Shown one piece after another: positions 26,483 through 35,490 of a DNA stretch of 64,000 bases. A model generated the notes under the pieces. It ran no database searches. It saw nothing but the letters and a program-made list of their open reading frames with translations, and was not told the DNA's origin. Origin of the DNA: Bacteroidetes bacterium UBA2364 (GTDB lineage: Bacteria; Bacteroidota; Rhodothermia; Rhodothermales; UBA2364). How positions within the stretch are numbered: position 1 is the stretch's first letter; the number at the start of each line of letters is the position of its first letter. The DNA is taken from positions 6,739-70,738 of the forward strand of contig DDTM01000025.1 of assembly GCA_002344075.1 (NCBI GenBank). Direction: 5' to 3'. Made by a program: the position numbers and the translations under genes.

Positions 26483-27778
26483 TTATGAAATGCGTTTGAA
26501 AAGAACTTGAACACTTTCCGGAAGAGACTTCAGTAGGTCTGGATGCGGTGCGGCGGGCATTGGGTAGCGCACCGACCATGTTTGGATGAGTTTCCGGTTT
26601 TCGCTATCCAAATGGATTTTGGTGAGTTGAATGGACTGTACTTCGGGCAAAGTCAGACCTTTCAGCGGCAAAATCACCGGATATTCGTTAGGTAATACAA
26701 CGCGGAAAACCGGATGTGCGGGATCAACACCGAGCAATTCTATGGTTTCGCTTCCGCGCAAATGTCCAAACCATAGCCCAAGCGATGCTTGCCTGCCGAG
26801 CATAGGATGTAGGATGGTGGCAATATCTGCGCCTGTGGCAAGCGCCACGTTCCCCCGATAGAAATCCGCAGGCAGCAAGTTGCGTTTTACTTCTGGTTGG
26901 GGGCCGCTGGGATCAAATCCGAGCGGGGCAATGCCCATCATGGCGTTAATCGGGAAGGTATAGGGATCTAAATAATCAAAACCGACGGGTATTGGCTGTT
27001 TTTGCCAATGGGCCGGATTGCTACTAATCAGCCGTTCGGGAGTGAGGCGGTCATCAGGGCGTTCTAAATGGGGCAGGGCGCGTCCGATATGCCAATTGGG
27101 GTGTGGAGCGACGGCATAAGCCATCCCAAATCGGTTTCTAGGATAACGCAATACATAATTATTATCCCCCCAAAGGTGTTCGATGGCTGGGGCTATTTTT
27201 CGGTATTTATTATCTGGAATATTCTTTTTTAGCTCCGATATATATTTTTCCTCATAGGTAAGGTCTGCACCCCCATAGGCCAATTCATGCCGTAATGGCA
27301 AAGATTCAAAGGGTTGTGGCGGTGTAAATACCACCCGATTGTGTGTTACGTCCACTTGGCGATAGCCAAAAATCCATGCTTCATGTGTATAATTGCCCAA
27401 TCTAATGCCTACCTTCCATTCATGCGTTCGGTGGGGAGGCCGCGCAAAACCTTGAAGAATGACATCGGTTCCTGTTTTGTGTCCGATCAGTTCTGGAAGC
27501 GACTTCCATGAAGGTTCTACCACCTCGGCAATTGGATCATGGAGTTGTCCTTCGGCATCTAATGGGATCTGCTCATCGGCCACACGTGGCAGGGCATTGG
27601 GGAACAGGTCGTAGGTTTTTTTGATGACAATGGCCAAGGTACCGCCTTCTAATCCAGAAAGGTGTACTGCGCCAATGGTTCCCAAGGGTTTTTCCGGTGG
27701 TGGCGGGTTATCCATCGCCTTTTGCATGGCTGCCGAGGCAGGTGTAGGCTGTGGTACTTTTATGGAGAGGCGTTGCAT
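26483..27778 (-). CDS. DUF2169 domain protein, T6SS cargo-adaptor type
   Basis: A 431-residue protein with the DUF2169 pattern: LAIVIKKTYDLFP near the N-terminus, PPHRTHEWKVGIRLGNYTHEAWIFGYRQV, LAYGGADLTYEE, and RYPRNRFGMAYA. DUF2169 proteins are found next to vgrG and cargo genes and act as adaptors that help load PAAR-like effectors on VgrG; a Pro-rich N-terminus (about 1-35) precedes the fold. It follows the second DUF2169 gene by one base, and precedes the paralogous PAAR-like genes by 6 bases, so it is probably dedicated to them. Confidence 0.85.
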   Translation of the reverse strand: MQRLSIKVPQPTPASAAMQKAMDNPPPPEKPLGTIGAVHLSGLEGGTLAIVIKKTYDLFPNALPRVADEQIPLDAEGQLHDPIAEVVEPSWKSLPELIGHKTGTDVILQGFARPPHRTHEWKVGIRLGNYTHEAWIFGYRQVDVTHNRVVFTPPQPFESLPLRHELAYGGADLTYEEKYISELKKNIPDNKYRKIAPAIEHLWGDNNYVLRYPRNRFGMAYAVAPHPNWHIGRALPHLERPDDRLTPERLISSNPAHWQKQPIPVGFDYLDPYTFPINAMMGIAPLGFDPSGPQPEVKRNLLPADFYRGNVALATGADIATILHPMLGRQASLGLWFGHLRGSETIELLGVDPAHPVFRVVLPNEYPVILPLKGLTLPEVQSIQLTKIHLDSENRKLIQTWSVRYPMPAAPHPDLLKSLPESVQVLFKRIS

Positions 27779-27779
27779 A

Positions 27780-28772
27780 TCAGCGAGGTTTGGCGGGTTT
27801 AATCGGAAGGGAAGTGGTCCAATGTAGTTCGGCGGTGCGTTTGGTAAATGCTTGCATAAGATACCTAAAGTCTGCCCGGTAGGTAGCCACCATCACTTTA
27901 TGATCCGTCAAAAGGATAAGACTACGCAGGATCAGTGGAAAGCGACTCCGCTTTTCGCCCATCGTTAGGCGAATAAATCCTGGATTGAGTGGTGGTGTGG
28001 GATAAAACTGGTCGCCTTGATGGTCAAAGCCAATCACACGGAGCCATTCGCCCAAGTCGGTAGGGTCTAACCGCATTTCGGGGACGGCATCTTGCATAAT
28101 GGTGGGCAACATGATGTTCGCCAGTTCTTCGGGCTTGATTTGTCCTGTCTCGGCCAATTCTAATGGTCCCACGGGTTTAAACAAGCAACCCGGAACGGGG
28201 CGATCTTCCCATTTGGTAACGCGGCTGTCTGCCCGTTCCAGATTTGGTAGTGGTTTATTCAGGGCTTCTTCTTCAGTAAAATAGAAGCCGCGTCCAACTG
28301 GATTAATCATATGCCCTACTTCTTGCTTGTTTATACTTGCTTTTCCACCAAAGGCATATTCATTGGTGATGGGCATTTCAATAAAGGGGCGTGGCTCGGA
28401 AGCTTTTAGGCCAAACATGTCTTTCAGCCAAAAGCGATGGCCAAACATCCAACGCGCTACCAACGTTCGTTTGCTGCTTTGTACGCCAATCGGCATTTGG
28501 GTAAGTGGTTGTTGTTTGGGTGTTCGGGCATTACCAAAGAGCAGTAGATCGGTTTTTTGCTTACGGTAATCAGTATCTACACTGAGTGCAAGTCCTTTAA
28601 ATTCAAAAGGTTCTTCAAAAACTGGCCACATTTCTTCGTCGGCAACCGGAACCAACCACCCTTGGTCTAAGCCAAAAGTGATCTTACACGTTACTGAGGC
28701 CAAAAGTTCTCGCTCGCCAAGTGCGCCACGTGTCAAAACGGCAGGTAGTGGGGTGGTGTTCACAAAGTCCAT
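27780..28772 (-). CDS. DUF2169 domain protein, second copy
   Basis: A 330-residue DUF2169 protein: MDFVNTTPLPAVLT, LLASVTCKITFGL, SKRTLVARWMFGHRFWLKD, ITNEYAFGGKAS, MINPVGRGFYFT. It is about 100 residues shorter than its neighbour and only distantly similar. Its ATG overlaps the stop of the gene before it by one base (TGATG), so translation is coupled. Two consecutive different DUF2169 proteins suggest two client proteins, which fits the two PAAR-like paralogs downstream; this pairing is inference. Confidence 0.85.
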   Translation of the reverse strand: MDFVNTTPLPAVLTRGALGERELLASVTCKITFGLDQGWLVPVADEEMWPVFEEPFEFKGLALSVDTDYRKQKTDLLLFGNARTPKQQPLTQMPIGVQSSKRTLVARWMFGHRFWLKDMFGLKASEPRPFIEMPITNEYAFGGKASINKQEVGHMINPVGRGFYFTEEEALNKPLPNLERADSRVTKWEDRPVPGCLFKPVGPLELAETGQIKPEELANIMLPTIMQDAVPEMRLDPTDLGEWLRVIGFDHQGDQFYPTPPLNPGFIRLTMGEKRSRFPLILRSLILLTDHKVMVATYRADFRYLMQAFTKRTAELHWTTSLPIKPAKPR

Positions 28773-29107
28773 CAGGGTTCCAAATAGTCCGGGTGGCCAT
28801 GAAAGGGCACGTTTTTAAGGAGTTCGTGGCTGTGCCATAAGGTAGCCTCGCCGCTGTCTTTGGTTGTTCGTTTTTCGTAGTCTTCGTGTGCCGTCATGTT
28901 TTTTTCGGGGAAAAGTGCATTCGTGACTTCCTGATTAAAGTATTGCTTTTTAACGCCTTGAATCACGTCGTCTTCTAATTTTTTCCATTTATCAGGTGGA
29001 GGCAGGGTTCCCCGTTCTATGGCAAACTGCATAAAAGAGGCTCTGAGATCCGATAGTTCGTGATCTAAAAAAAACAAGGCGGCCATATTGCGGGCTTCTG
29101 CAAGCAT
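28772..29107 (-). CDS. Small protein of unknown function in the T6SS locus
   Basis: A 111-residue protein read from the ATG at 29107 (MLAEARNMAALFFLDHELSD), 11 bases after the DUF3540 gene stop. A longer frame upstream lies within the DUF3540 gene and is not used. It is helical and charged, with a His-rich tail (LWHSHELLKNVPFHGHPDY). No family is recognised. It overlaps the DUF2169 gene by one base, which argues that it is a real, co-expressed gene. Possibly a small accessory protein. Confidence 0.65.
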   Translation of the reverse strand: MLAEARNMAALFFLDHELSDLRASFMQFAIERGTLPPPDKWKKLEDDVIQGVKKQYFNQEVTNALFPEKNMTAHEDYEKRTTKDSGEATLWHSHELLKNVPFHGHPDYLEP

Positions 29108-29118
29108 GGGGTTATGGA

Positions 29119-29508
29119 TTAACAGTTCATCAGGATGCGCTCGCCGTCCACTTCCACATCGTCGTTGGCATAGAGCGAAAGACAACCGAGTTCGGCGCGA
29201 TGAAATTGCTGACGGGCCGAGGTTTTGAGATCCCTCGAAACCGCTACATCCATTTCTCCGTCGGAGGTGAGCGACACTTTTCTGCGGCCATATAAGGTCA
29301 ATTCCTCGGCTTCTAAACGCAGGTTGTGGGCTGTACGGATGCACAAATCGCCACCTGCCACCTGTAAAATGGGGCCGTTTTCGGTGACTACAATCGTGAG
29401 CGAGATGATGCCGTTCTTACCCACAAATTGGAGTAAGGCTTCTTCTGGCTTTTCTTCGATGAGTAGAGCTTGTTCGCCGGGTAATGCTATTTTTTGAATG
29501 TCTTTCAT
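29119..29508 (-). CDS. DUF3540 family T6SS-associated protein
   Basis: A 129-residue beta-rich protein of the DUF3540 type: VGKNGIISLTIVV, LRLEAEELTLYGRRKVSL, then the family tail ANDDVEVDGERILMNC. DUF3540 genes occur beside vgrG and DUF2169 genes. The repeat of short strands looks like the VgrG needle, suggesting contact with the spike. It lies 14 bases after vgrG 1. Confidence 0.8.
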   Translation of the reverse strand: MKDIQKIALPGEQALLIEEKPEEALLQFVGKNGIISLTIVVTENGPILQVAGGDLCIRTAHNLRLEAEELTLYGRRKVSLTSDGEMDVAVSRDLKTSARQQFHRAELGCLSLYANDDVEVDGERILMNC

Positions 29509-29522
29509 GGTTTTGGTTGGGA

Positions 29523-31742
29523 TTATGCGTTTTGTTTGATCATCGCACCCGAAATGTCCACAATTGCACCTGCGGAAATTTTGATGCCTGTTACCCCAAG
29601 TTCGATGGTATTGCCCATTGCGGTAAGCTTAATACCAGCAGGGCCTATTTCGATTGTGGAGCCACTTGCGGTGAGTTTGATGTTCGGAAAGCCTTCTACT
29701 TCTACGCCACCACCCATTCCTTTAAGTGTTAGTTTGCCTCCCGTAGATTTAATATCCGCATTTGCGGTGGCTTGTACGTCGAGGGTTTGTGTTTTTATGG
29801 TATGTTTGCCTGCCTCCGAAAGCTCCCAGATTTCGCCACTCACCGAACGCAACTCCACTTTGTTTGCGGCAGACTGGATCACCAATTTATTGTTCAAGGC
29901 TTGGTCTGCCAATACGATTAGATTGTTCTGGTCATCTAAAGATAGGTGGTGCCCTGCGTTGGTGGAGAGTCTGATTTTCTTTGCAGGATCTTCCATTTTG
30001 AGTTCGTGGCCATACTTGGTTTGAATGGCAATAGCCTCCCGCTGGTCATCCAAACGAATCACATTTTGTCCTGTGGATTGCAATTGGATAAATTTTTCCT
30101 GATCGTGCATGACAAAAATGTGTTTATCGGTGGTGTCCATCCTGATAAAATTTTCTTTGTCGTGCATCACCAATTTGTTTTCTTCTTTGGTGATTAGTTC
30201 CACTTTTTCGCCGCCATCGGTCATGTTCAGGACATGGTTGTTTGAGGTTTTTAAGCGAATGGCGGTTTCGGCGTCATCCATCAATAATTCGTTATGGGCA
30301 TGGGTACGGAGGATGTTTTGTTTTTGGTTTTGCGAAGTGACAGGTGTGGTATTGTTGGCGTTTGGAACCGTTCCGAGGGCAATCGGTCGGTTAGGGTCGC
30401 CTTCCAAACACGCAAAAACCATCTCGGTTCGTTCGTGGTGGGGAAAGTGGAAGCCATAACCGGAACCAGAATAGGGCTGTGTCATCCGGATGGGCAATGT
30501 GGCATCACCGCTTGGCGCAATTTGTTGCGAACGTTGATCGAAGTGTAAACGAGCATGATAGCGGCCTTCGGCATCAATGTAGTTTCCTTGGTGATGTTCC
30601 ATGGTTGCGGTTAGGATCCCATCCATCCGAGGAATGTTGGTTTTGCGTTCTGGACGGAAGGGTAGGCTAAATAGTACGCTATCAAATTCATTGACATATT
30701 CTTCGCCTTGCAGAGCAGCCAGTGCCGTATGTCGGTGTCGTTGGTCGCCTCGGTGGGTCAGGTGGGTCAGCAGGTAGCTGGTATTACGGTCATCCCGAAA
30801 GTGTTGTCTCATCCCGAAAATATGACCCACACGGAAGGCCCGGCAGTCTCCGCGCCCCGAGAACATCAATTGCCGGCAAGCAATTTCCTGTGCGCGTCGT
30901 TGCGCCAATTGGTCTGAAGCGGTTGCATCAGGCACATTCGCCCCATATTCTACGGCTACCCCCTCCATTTGGCTTACCGTAGTGGCTCCGGGAGACAAAA
31001 GGTCGGTAGTGGGTGTGGAATAATTGTAGTCATCCACATAGTATTTCCCCGTTACCACCCGTCCGCGTGTCATAAAGTCGCGGATGATTTCGATTCCGGT
31101 CTCATCTTGCATACCGCCTTCGTTATGATATGGAATGTCATCATCCAATGCCACAAACGGGCAAAAAGCACTGTCATCGGCAATGACCCATTTGTCGGTA
31201 TCCCCTTCGTGGTCAAAGTAAAAGAAAATACCTTCGTGCTCCAATATCCGTTTCAAGAAGTCCAATTCGCTTTCTTGATACATCACCACATATTCTTTGC
31301 GGGGATATTGCCCGAAGTGTGACTCGAACTCAAAGTCCACGCCTGGGCGGAAATTGTATCGGCGGGTGAGTAGGTCTTCTATAATTTCCCGTACCGATTT
31401 GTCTTGATAGATGTAATTACCCTTGCTGAGTGATAGCTTCCAGATTTTGGGAACCATCGTCACGCGGTAAATACACTGTTCCACCACAAATTCGTCCTGA
31501 AAAAACTCACTGACTATGCCGTGATGTTTTACCTCCTCGCCATTTCGTAGGATGGTGAGGGTACAAGACTGCATCACCACATCGGCAAAATCAATGGCAT
31601 GATCATCGGAAAGAAGATGGATCGTAAATTTAAATAAGTCTGAAATGTTTTCTTCGCCCTCGAAATGTGTAACATGCCAATGGTCTTCGGGGATGGCAGC
31701 CGTTCGGAAGGTGAATTGCGTTTCGTGTGCACGTGGTGGCAT
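29523..31742 (-). CDS. vgrG: VgrG spike protein 1
   Basis: A 739-residue T6SS spike protein. Residues 1-370 are the gp27-like hub (EENISDLFKFTIHLLSDD, VREIIEDLLTRRYNFRPG, YVVMYQESELDFLKRILEHEGIF), then a gp5 OB-fold (YHARLHFDQRSQ, PIRMTQPYSGSGYGFHFP), and a C-terminal triple beta-helix of short repeats (ITKEENKLVMHDKEN, LSTNAGHHLSLDDQNN). No effector domain is fused at the C-terminus, so cargo is carried separately, consistent with the downstream DUF3540, DUF2169 and PAAR-like genes. The preceding gap of 198 bases separates it from the lipase gene. Confidence 0.95.
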   Translation of the reverse strand: MPPRAHETQFTFRTAAIPEDHWHVTHFEGEENISDLFKFTIHLLSDDHAIDFADVVMQSCTLTILRNGEEVKHHGIVSEFFQDEFVVEQCIYRVTMVPKIWKLSLSKGNYIYQDKSVREIIEDLLTRRYNFRPGVDFEFESHFGQYPRKEYVVMYQESELDFLKRILEHEGIFFYFDHEGDTDKWVIADDSAFCPFVALDDDIPYHNEGGMQDETGIEIIRDFMTRGRVVTGKYYVDDYNYSTPTTDLLSPGATTVSQMEGVAVEYGANVPDATASDQLAQRRAQEIACRQLMFSGRGDCRAFRVGHIFGMRQHFRDDRNTSYLLTHLTHRGDQRHRHTALAALQGEEYVNEFDSVLFSLPFRPERKTNIPRMDGILTATMEHHQGNYIDAEGRYHARLHFDQRSQQIAPSGDATLPIRMTQPYSGSGYGFHFPHHERTEMVFACLEGDPNRPIALGTVPNANNTTPVTSQNQKQNILRTHAHNELLMDDAETAIRLKTSNNHVLNMTDGGEKVELITKEENKLVMHDKENFIRMDTTDKHIFVMHDQEKFIQLQSTGQNVIRLDDQREAIAIQTKYGHELKMEDPAKKIRLSTNAGHHLSLDDQNNLIVLADQALNNKLVIQSAANKVELRSVSGEIWELSEAGKHTIKTQTLDVQATANADIKSTGGKLTLKGMGGGVEVEGFPNIKLTASGSTIEIGPAGIKLTAMGNTIELGVTGIKISAGAIVDISGAMIKQNA

Positions 31743-31940
31743 AAGAGTGGCAGTTTTTAGAGGTTCTGTCGGTTACAAGGTACATTCTCTCCGTTTCAGG
31801 CGAGTGCCGGAAGAAAAACCTAAAATCGTTATGAATGAAGGCTTAGTTGGAGGAAAGCGGTTATGGAGCCTTGCTTTACCTAAGATAACGCTAAGATGCG
31901 TGAATTGGGGATCAAAGGTACATATTATTATTTACAATTA

Positions 31941-33242
31941 TTAGCCGGTATTGGGTGGTGGGTTTGGGTTTCCAGCAGTATTCCGTGCGGCATATTCTCG
32001 TGCGATAATGTCAATGAATTCAAGGGTTTTAGTAATAATACCGCCATTATTGGGGGCTGCGCCATGTTCGACCTTGGCAACGATGTGTTCTCGGTCTTTG
32101 GGCAGGTTGATGCCATTTAATTTGTATCCCAACTGACTCAATAAAGGCACAGTGGCGTCGCTTGTATCGGCTTTGCCTACTTCGTAGGAATTATGGAGTA
32201 ATCCTATATCATAGGTTAGGGTGGTTGTTCCACTTAGCCCGGAAGACGCAATATTATAAGTCCTTTTGTGAAAAACAGACTGTATAGCAGCATGGAATTT
32301 TTCGGCATTGGAGATGTTATTGCCGATATTTGTGATGATGGGGACATGTGCTATATCCTTCAAAAGGTCGTCGTGGACCAAGCGATAAGGCCCGCTGGCA
32401 GCCCCATATTTGTCTGTATAGATGTTTGTTCCGCTATATGGGGTGGTTGTTTCTGTTTTTTTGAGGCCAGACATCTTCCAAACCCGCTCTTTGAGCCAGT
32501 TCGTTTTGGTGTATTTGTTGTTTGGTAACAATTGGAAAGCGCCTGTCATTGCCGAAAGTACATACGTTTGCCGGAAAGCCGTGATCCCTGCAATAGCCTT
32601 CAGATCCGAGTCGTCGGTTCCTGCTTTAAAGGCGGCGTATAGTTTAGGCCCGCCATGAACTGGCTGTGTAATGTGGATTACGGCCTCCACTTTGCTGTCG
32701 CCAAATTGTTGCAGGTATGAACGGGCGACCAAGCCGCCCATACTGTGGGTAATTAGAATCACTTTTTCCGCGCCGGTTTCTTTGGCCAATACCTCGTCGA
32801 TACGTGTTTTTAGGGTTTTTGCAGAATCTGCATTGGACCTACGCCAATCGTATCCGCAGCCGTATATATTGGAAATACTCCCGCGGCTTTTGTCATTTGC
32901 CGCTTGGTGTAGGGACTCTATCATGCTTCCGTAAAACTTCCAGCTAATTCCACCCCACCATTGGCTGGCGGTAAGTCCATTGGCGGTTTCGTGGGTATTG
33001 TCTGAATCAACATCGGCGGGATGTGTGGGATCCATATACCGTGCATTGGTTGTATAGGAAGATGTTACCCATTTTTTCACCATGTAACTGGTGGAGTCGG
33101 GATTCCACTGAACATCGCTACCATCACTTGCTACGCCTCGGATGATGATGCGTGAACCCATAATCCCCGGCAAAAAGATGATGGGCAGGCGATACCGGAC
33201 GGTTGCCTCTAACGTTTTTCCGGTGGCGGGTGTATCTGCCAT
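31941..33242 (-). CDS. LCAT/PGAP1-like lipase, candidate T6SS lipase effector
   Basis: A 433-residue alpha/beta hydrolase without signal peptide. LPGIMGSRI begins the fold, the oxyanion/lid region has CGYDWRRS, the nucleophile is Ser167 in THSMGG, Asp362 lies in TSDATVP, and a candidate His is 393 (VEHGAAP). This matches the lecithin:cholesterol acyltransferase-like group, which includes phospholipases and T6SS lipase (Tle) effectors. Sitting upstream of vgrG 1 and downstream of two DUF1795 genes is a standard T6SS effector arrangement. Substrate and effector status are inference. Confidence 0.8.
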   Translation of the reverse strand: MADTPATGKTLEATVRYRLPIIFLPGIMGSRIIIRGVASDGSDVQWNPDSTSYMVKKWVTSSYTTNARYMDPTHPADVDSDNTHETANGLTASQWWGGISWKFYGSMIESLHQAANDKSRGSISNIYGCGYDWRRSNADSAKTLKTRIDEVLAKETGAEKVILITHSMGGLVARSYLQQFGDSKVEAVIHITQPVHGGPKLYAAFKAGTDDSDLKAIAGITAFRQTYVLSAMTGAFQLLPNNKYTKTNWLKERVWKMSGLKKTETTTPYSGTNIYTDKYGAASGPYRLVHDDLLKDIAHVPIITNIGNNISNAEKFHAAIQSVFHKRTYNIASSGLSGTTTLTYDIGLLHNSYEVGKADTSDATVPLLSQLGYKLNGINLPKDREHIVAKVEHGAAPNNGGIITKTLEFIDIIAREYAARNTAGNPNPPPNTG

Positions 33243-33254
33243 AAATGGGTAAGG

Positions 33255-34112
33255 TTAAGGAGTTATCAGAGAAAATTGTACATATGGAAGAGTGGCCAAC
33301 GTTTCTTGTGGGCCAGTCACACATACCGTAAAACCCGTTTTCGGTATAGGCCGGAAGGCGGCAAAGTGACATAAAAACGGTATTTTAGCCTCCCAATATT
33401 GTACCTTTGCCTGAAACCCGTTTAGAGAATTGTCCGACCAATTGCCATAGTCGGTGGTTTGTGATTTATTGTCCAATAAGCCGCTCATCCGTACCAAAAA
33501 ATCGTCCACTTTTTCTTTTGCTGTTTCTTCGTGTGCTTGTTCGTCGGCTTTTATTTCCAGTTCAACATCAGGATTTTGTACTGAAACGAATGTATAGGTG
33601 GTACGGTCTGCCCATCCATCGGGTAAGGTGCAGGTCAGGCCAAAGCCGGAAAAGGTGTTCTTTTTTTCCCAAACACGGTGTTCGGTAGCAGGAATAAAGG
33701 GCGCCGGCGCAAGCGATTGCAGCGTTTGGTTCCACTCTTTACGGACGGCTTGTGCTTCCTCAAATGTGCCAACGAGGGCCAATCGTGCAAAACTCTTGCC
33801 GAGGTGCAGGAAAAAAACATCAGTAAACCGAACATGGCTTCCATGCTGTGTGCTATAAGTGACGCGGTGTGCTGTTCTGCCGAGTAACGACATTTCGACA
33901 GACTGAAAAATGCGACATTGATGCTCTTGCTGAATCTGTTGATTCCAGAAAGCAACAAATGCCGTAAAAGAGGGCTGAGGAGGGAAAAATTGAATCTGAA
34001 ATGTGGGTGATTGCTTGCCTAAGTTTGGTGAAAAGACAAAAACACCCGGCTTAAACACAAAGCGATCGGGTATTTCACTCTGTACATTAAAAAAAGCAAA
34101 TGTGATGGGCAT
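33255..34112 (-). CDS. Double DUF1795 (Eag-like) chaperone
   Basis: A 285-residue protein with two successive halves that each look like DUF1795: about 8-135 (DRFVFKPGVFVFSPN, FWNQQIQQEH, FTDVFFLHLGKSFARLALVG) and 150-285 (TCTLPDGWADRTTYTFV, DFLVRMSGLLDN, FVTGPQETLATLPYV is absent in the first). Eag proteins of T6SS are DUF1795 chaperones that bind transmembrane segments of effectors. The lipase gene follows 12 bases downstream. The fusion of two chaperone domains is less common than the single form, also present here at 35020. Confidence 0.75.
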   Translation of the reverse strand: MPITFAFFNVQSEIPDRFVFKPGVFVFSPNLGKQSPTFQIQFFPPQPSFTAFVAFWNQQIQQEHQCRIFQSVEMSLLGRTAHRVTYSTQHGSHVRFTDVFFLHLGKSFARLALVGTFEEAQAVRKEWNQTLQSLAPAPFIPATEHRVWEKKNTFSGFGLTCTLPDGWADRTTYTFVSVQNPDVELEIKADEQAHEETAKEKVDDFLVRMSGLLDNKSQTTDYGNWSDNSLNGFQAKVQYWEAKIPFLCHFAAFRPIPKTGFTVCVTGPQETLATLPYVQFSLITP

Positions 34113-34135
34113 AGGCGTATGGAATTAAGAGCGTG

Positions 34136-35023
34136 TTATCCAACAACAAGGGAGACTTCTTCAATTACCATCGCTTTGTTGATGGGCTGGAAGGTAATTC
34201 GGATTTTGCCCGGAGGAATATTTTGTAAGTGTGCCAAGCCCTCTGCATTGGTTTGGGTTTGTTTTTGGCTACCATCTGCAAAATGGAAAATACATTTCAT
34301 GTTTTTTAAAACGTGCCCATACACATCTTTTACTGTTAGATACACTTCATCCAAAAACTTCAGCGGGGGCGAATCTGCAAAAACATCTGCCACCGAGACC
34401 CTGAAAAACAAGTAGGGTTGCTGATAACCCTTTGGTGATTCGTCTTTAGTGGGGATTTGTGCCGTGCTGCCGTGATAATCAAAGAGCCATTCCACTTCTG
34501 CGCGTCCGCCCGTCACGCGGGTATGTAGCGTGGTAAGGTGGTCGTGTGCATGTAATGTGTCTTGCTCGAATACTTTAAAGGCAACAGGTGCGCCGTCTGG
34601 AGGGCCTTGGATGGAAGCGGACATTTTGATGATGTTTTGCCGCTTTAATTCGCGTTGGCTCCAGCGTAGGTTGCTGATTTTTACTTTGGGTAACAGCCAC
34701 ATTGGGAGGGCACTGGCCTTTAGCCCCAATTCCGGTAATTCTATATCGGCATATAATTTTAGACGTGCCTCTACTGGAATGCTGAATTCAAGGGAATGGT
34801 GGCTTCCAAATATTTTGGTGGTCACATCCCCGTGTTGTTTCCCGTCTTCATCTTTGATGATGGCCTTTAGTTCGGAGCCAATACCCACAAACTGGGTGAA
34901 AATTTCTAGAATCGCCTTACTCCCACAAATCCCAAAGGGCTGGCTCCAAGAAACTTGTTCGACGGAAGAGGGTAATTCGATGGGGTGCATTTTGTTCGCT
35001 TCTCCCTTATATTCTTTTTTCAT
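34136..35023 (-). CDS. T6SS-locus protein with Ig-like repeats, function unknown
   Basis: A 295-residue protein with no signal peptide. Beta-rich segments resemble carboxypeptidase-regulatory or Ig-like modules: SSVEQVSWSQPFGICGSKAI, LDEVYLTVKDVYGHVLKN, and a final LAHLQNIPPGKIRITFQ resembling peptidase-associated beta sandwiches. A similar Ig-like module is at the C-terminus of the PAAR protein (SYLVYVSNGEVRKGQTDGNGKAKIENLPP in two pieces). Its ATG overlaps the preceding DUF1795 gene by 4 bases (ATGA). Could be a cargo carrier; no catalytic residues seen. Confidence 0.65.
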   Translation of the reverse strand: MKKEYKGEANKMHPIELPSSVEQVSWSQPFGICGSKAILEIFTQFVGIGSELKAIIKDEDGKQHGDVTTKIFGSHHSLEFSIPVEARLKLYADIELPELGLKASALPMWLLPKVKISNLRWSQRELKRQNIIKMSASIQGPPDGAPVAFKVFEQDTLHAHDHLTTLHTRVTGGRAEVEWLFDYHGSTAQIPTKDESPKGYQQPYLFFRVSVADVFADSPPLKFLDEVYLTVKDVYGHVLKNMKCIFHFADGSQKQTQTNAEGLAHLQNIPPGKIRITFQPINKAMVIEEVSLVVG

Positions 35024-35487
35024 CGCCCCGCCTCCATAGGTGTAAAACTGAGTAACATCTTTTCTATTTCCGGTCCAATGCTTTGGCGAGAATACTTATT
35101 CATGGAAGCAGTCAGTTTATAGCCTTTTCCATTGTGCAGAACATACACCTGATCTTGAACCAACTGCACTTCATCGGTCGGAATCCAGGAGTAGACGAGT
35201 CTAAAGGCCGCCATGCCATTAAAAAGTCTTATAAACTCTCGTTTTAGAACGGTACAAGATTTTAACATTGTTTCCAAGTCCGCTGTTTGGACTTGAACAT
35301 AGGTTTGTAAATCCGGTACATTGGGTGTTGGATCAACTTGTATGGTAATGTTGTGCTGGATGTTGTCCAATATAGGCCCTGCAAGGATGTAAATAGTGGC
35401 ATCTACCCAGTCTGAATAGTACTTTAGGGCAAATCCGTTTCCGTGAAATGTCTGAACCGTGCGGTTTGTGGAAGAGAACGTGGACAT
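35020..35487 (-). CDS. Single DUF1795 (Eag-like) chaperone
   Basis: A 155-residue DUF1795 protein: FHGNGFALKYYSDWVD, NITIQVDPTPNVPDLQTYV, FNGMAAFRLVYSWIP, LVQDQVYVLHNGKGYKLTAS. Single-domain Eag chaperones are small cytosolic proteins that shield hydrophobic effector segments before loading on VgrG. It overlaps the next gene by 4 bases, and is 3 bases after the HEAT gene. Candidate clients in this locus are the two hydrophobic PAAR-like proteins; inference. Confidence 0.75.
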   Translation of the reverse strand: MSTFSSTNRTVQTFHGNGFALKYYSDWVDATIYILAGPILDNIQHNITIQVDPTPNVPDLQTYVQVQTADLETMLKSCTVLKREFIRLFNGMAAFRLVYSWIPTDEVQLVQDQVYVLHNGKGYKLTASMNKYSRQSIGPEIEKMLLSFTPMEAGR

Positions 35488-35490
35488 GGG

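Noticed and set aside
29108..29344. N-terminal extension of the small gene ending at 28772
   Set aside because: The extra 79 codons lie in another frame of the DUF3540 gene, and their composition is unlike a real protein; the ATG at 29107 fits the spacing.
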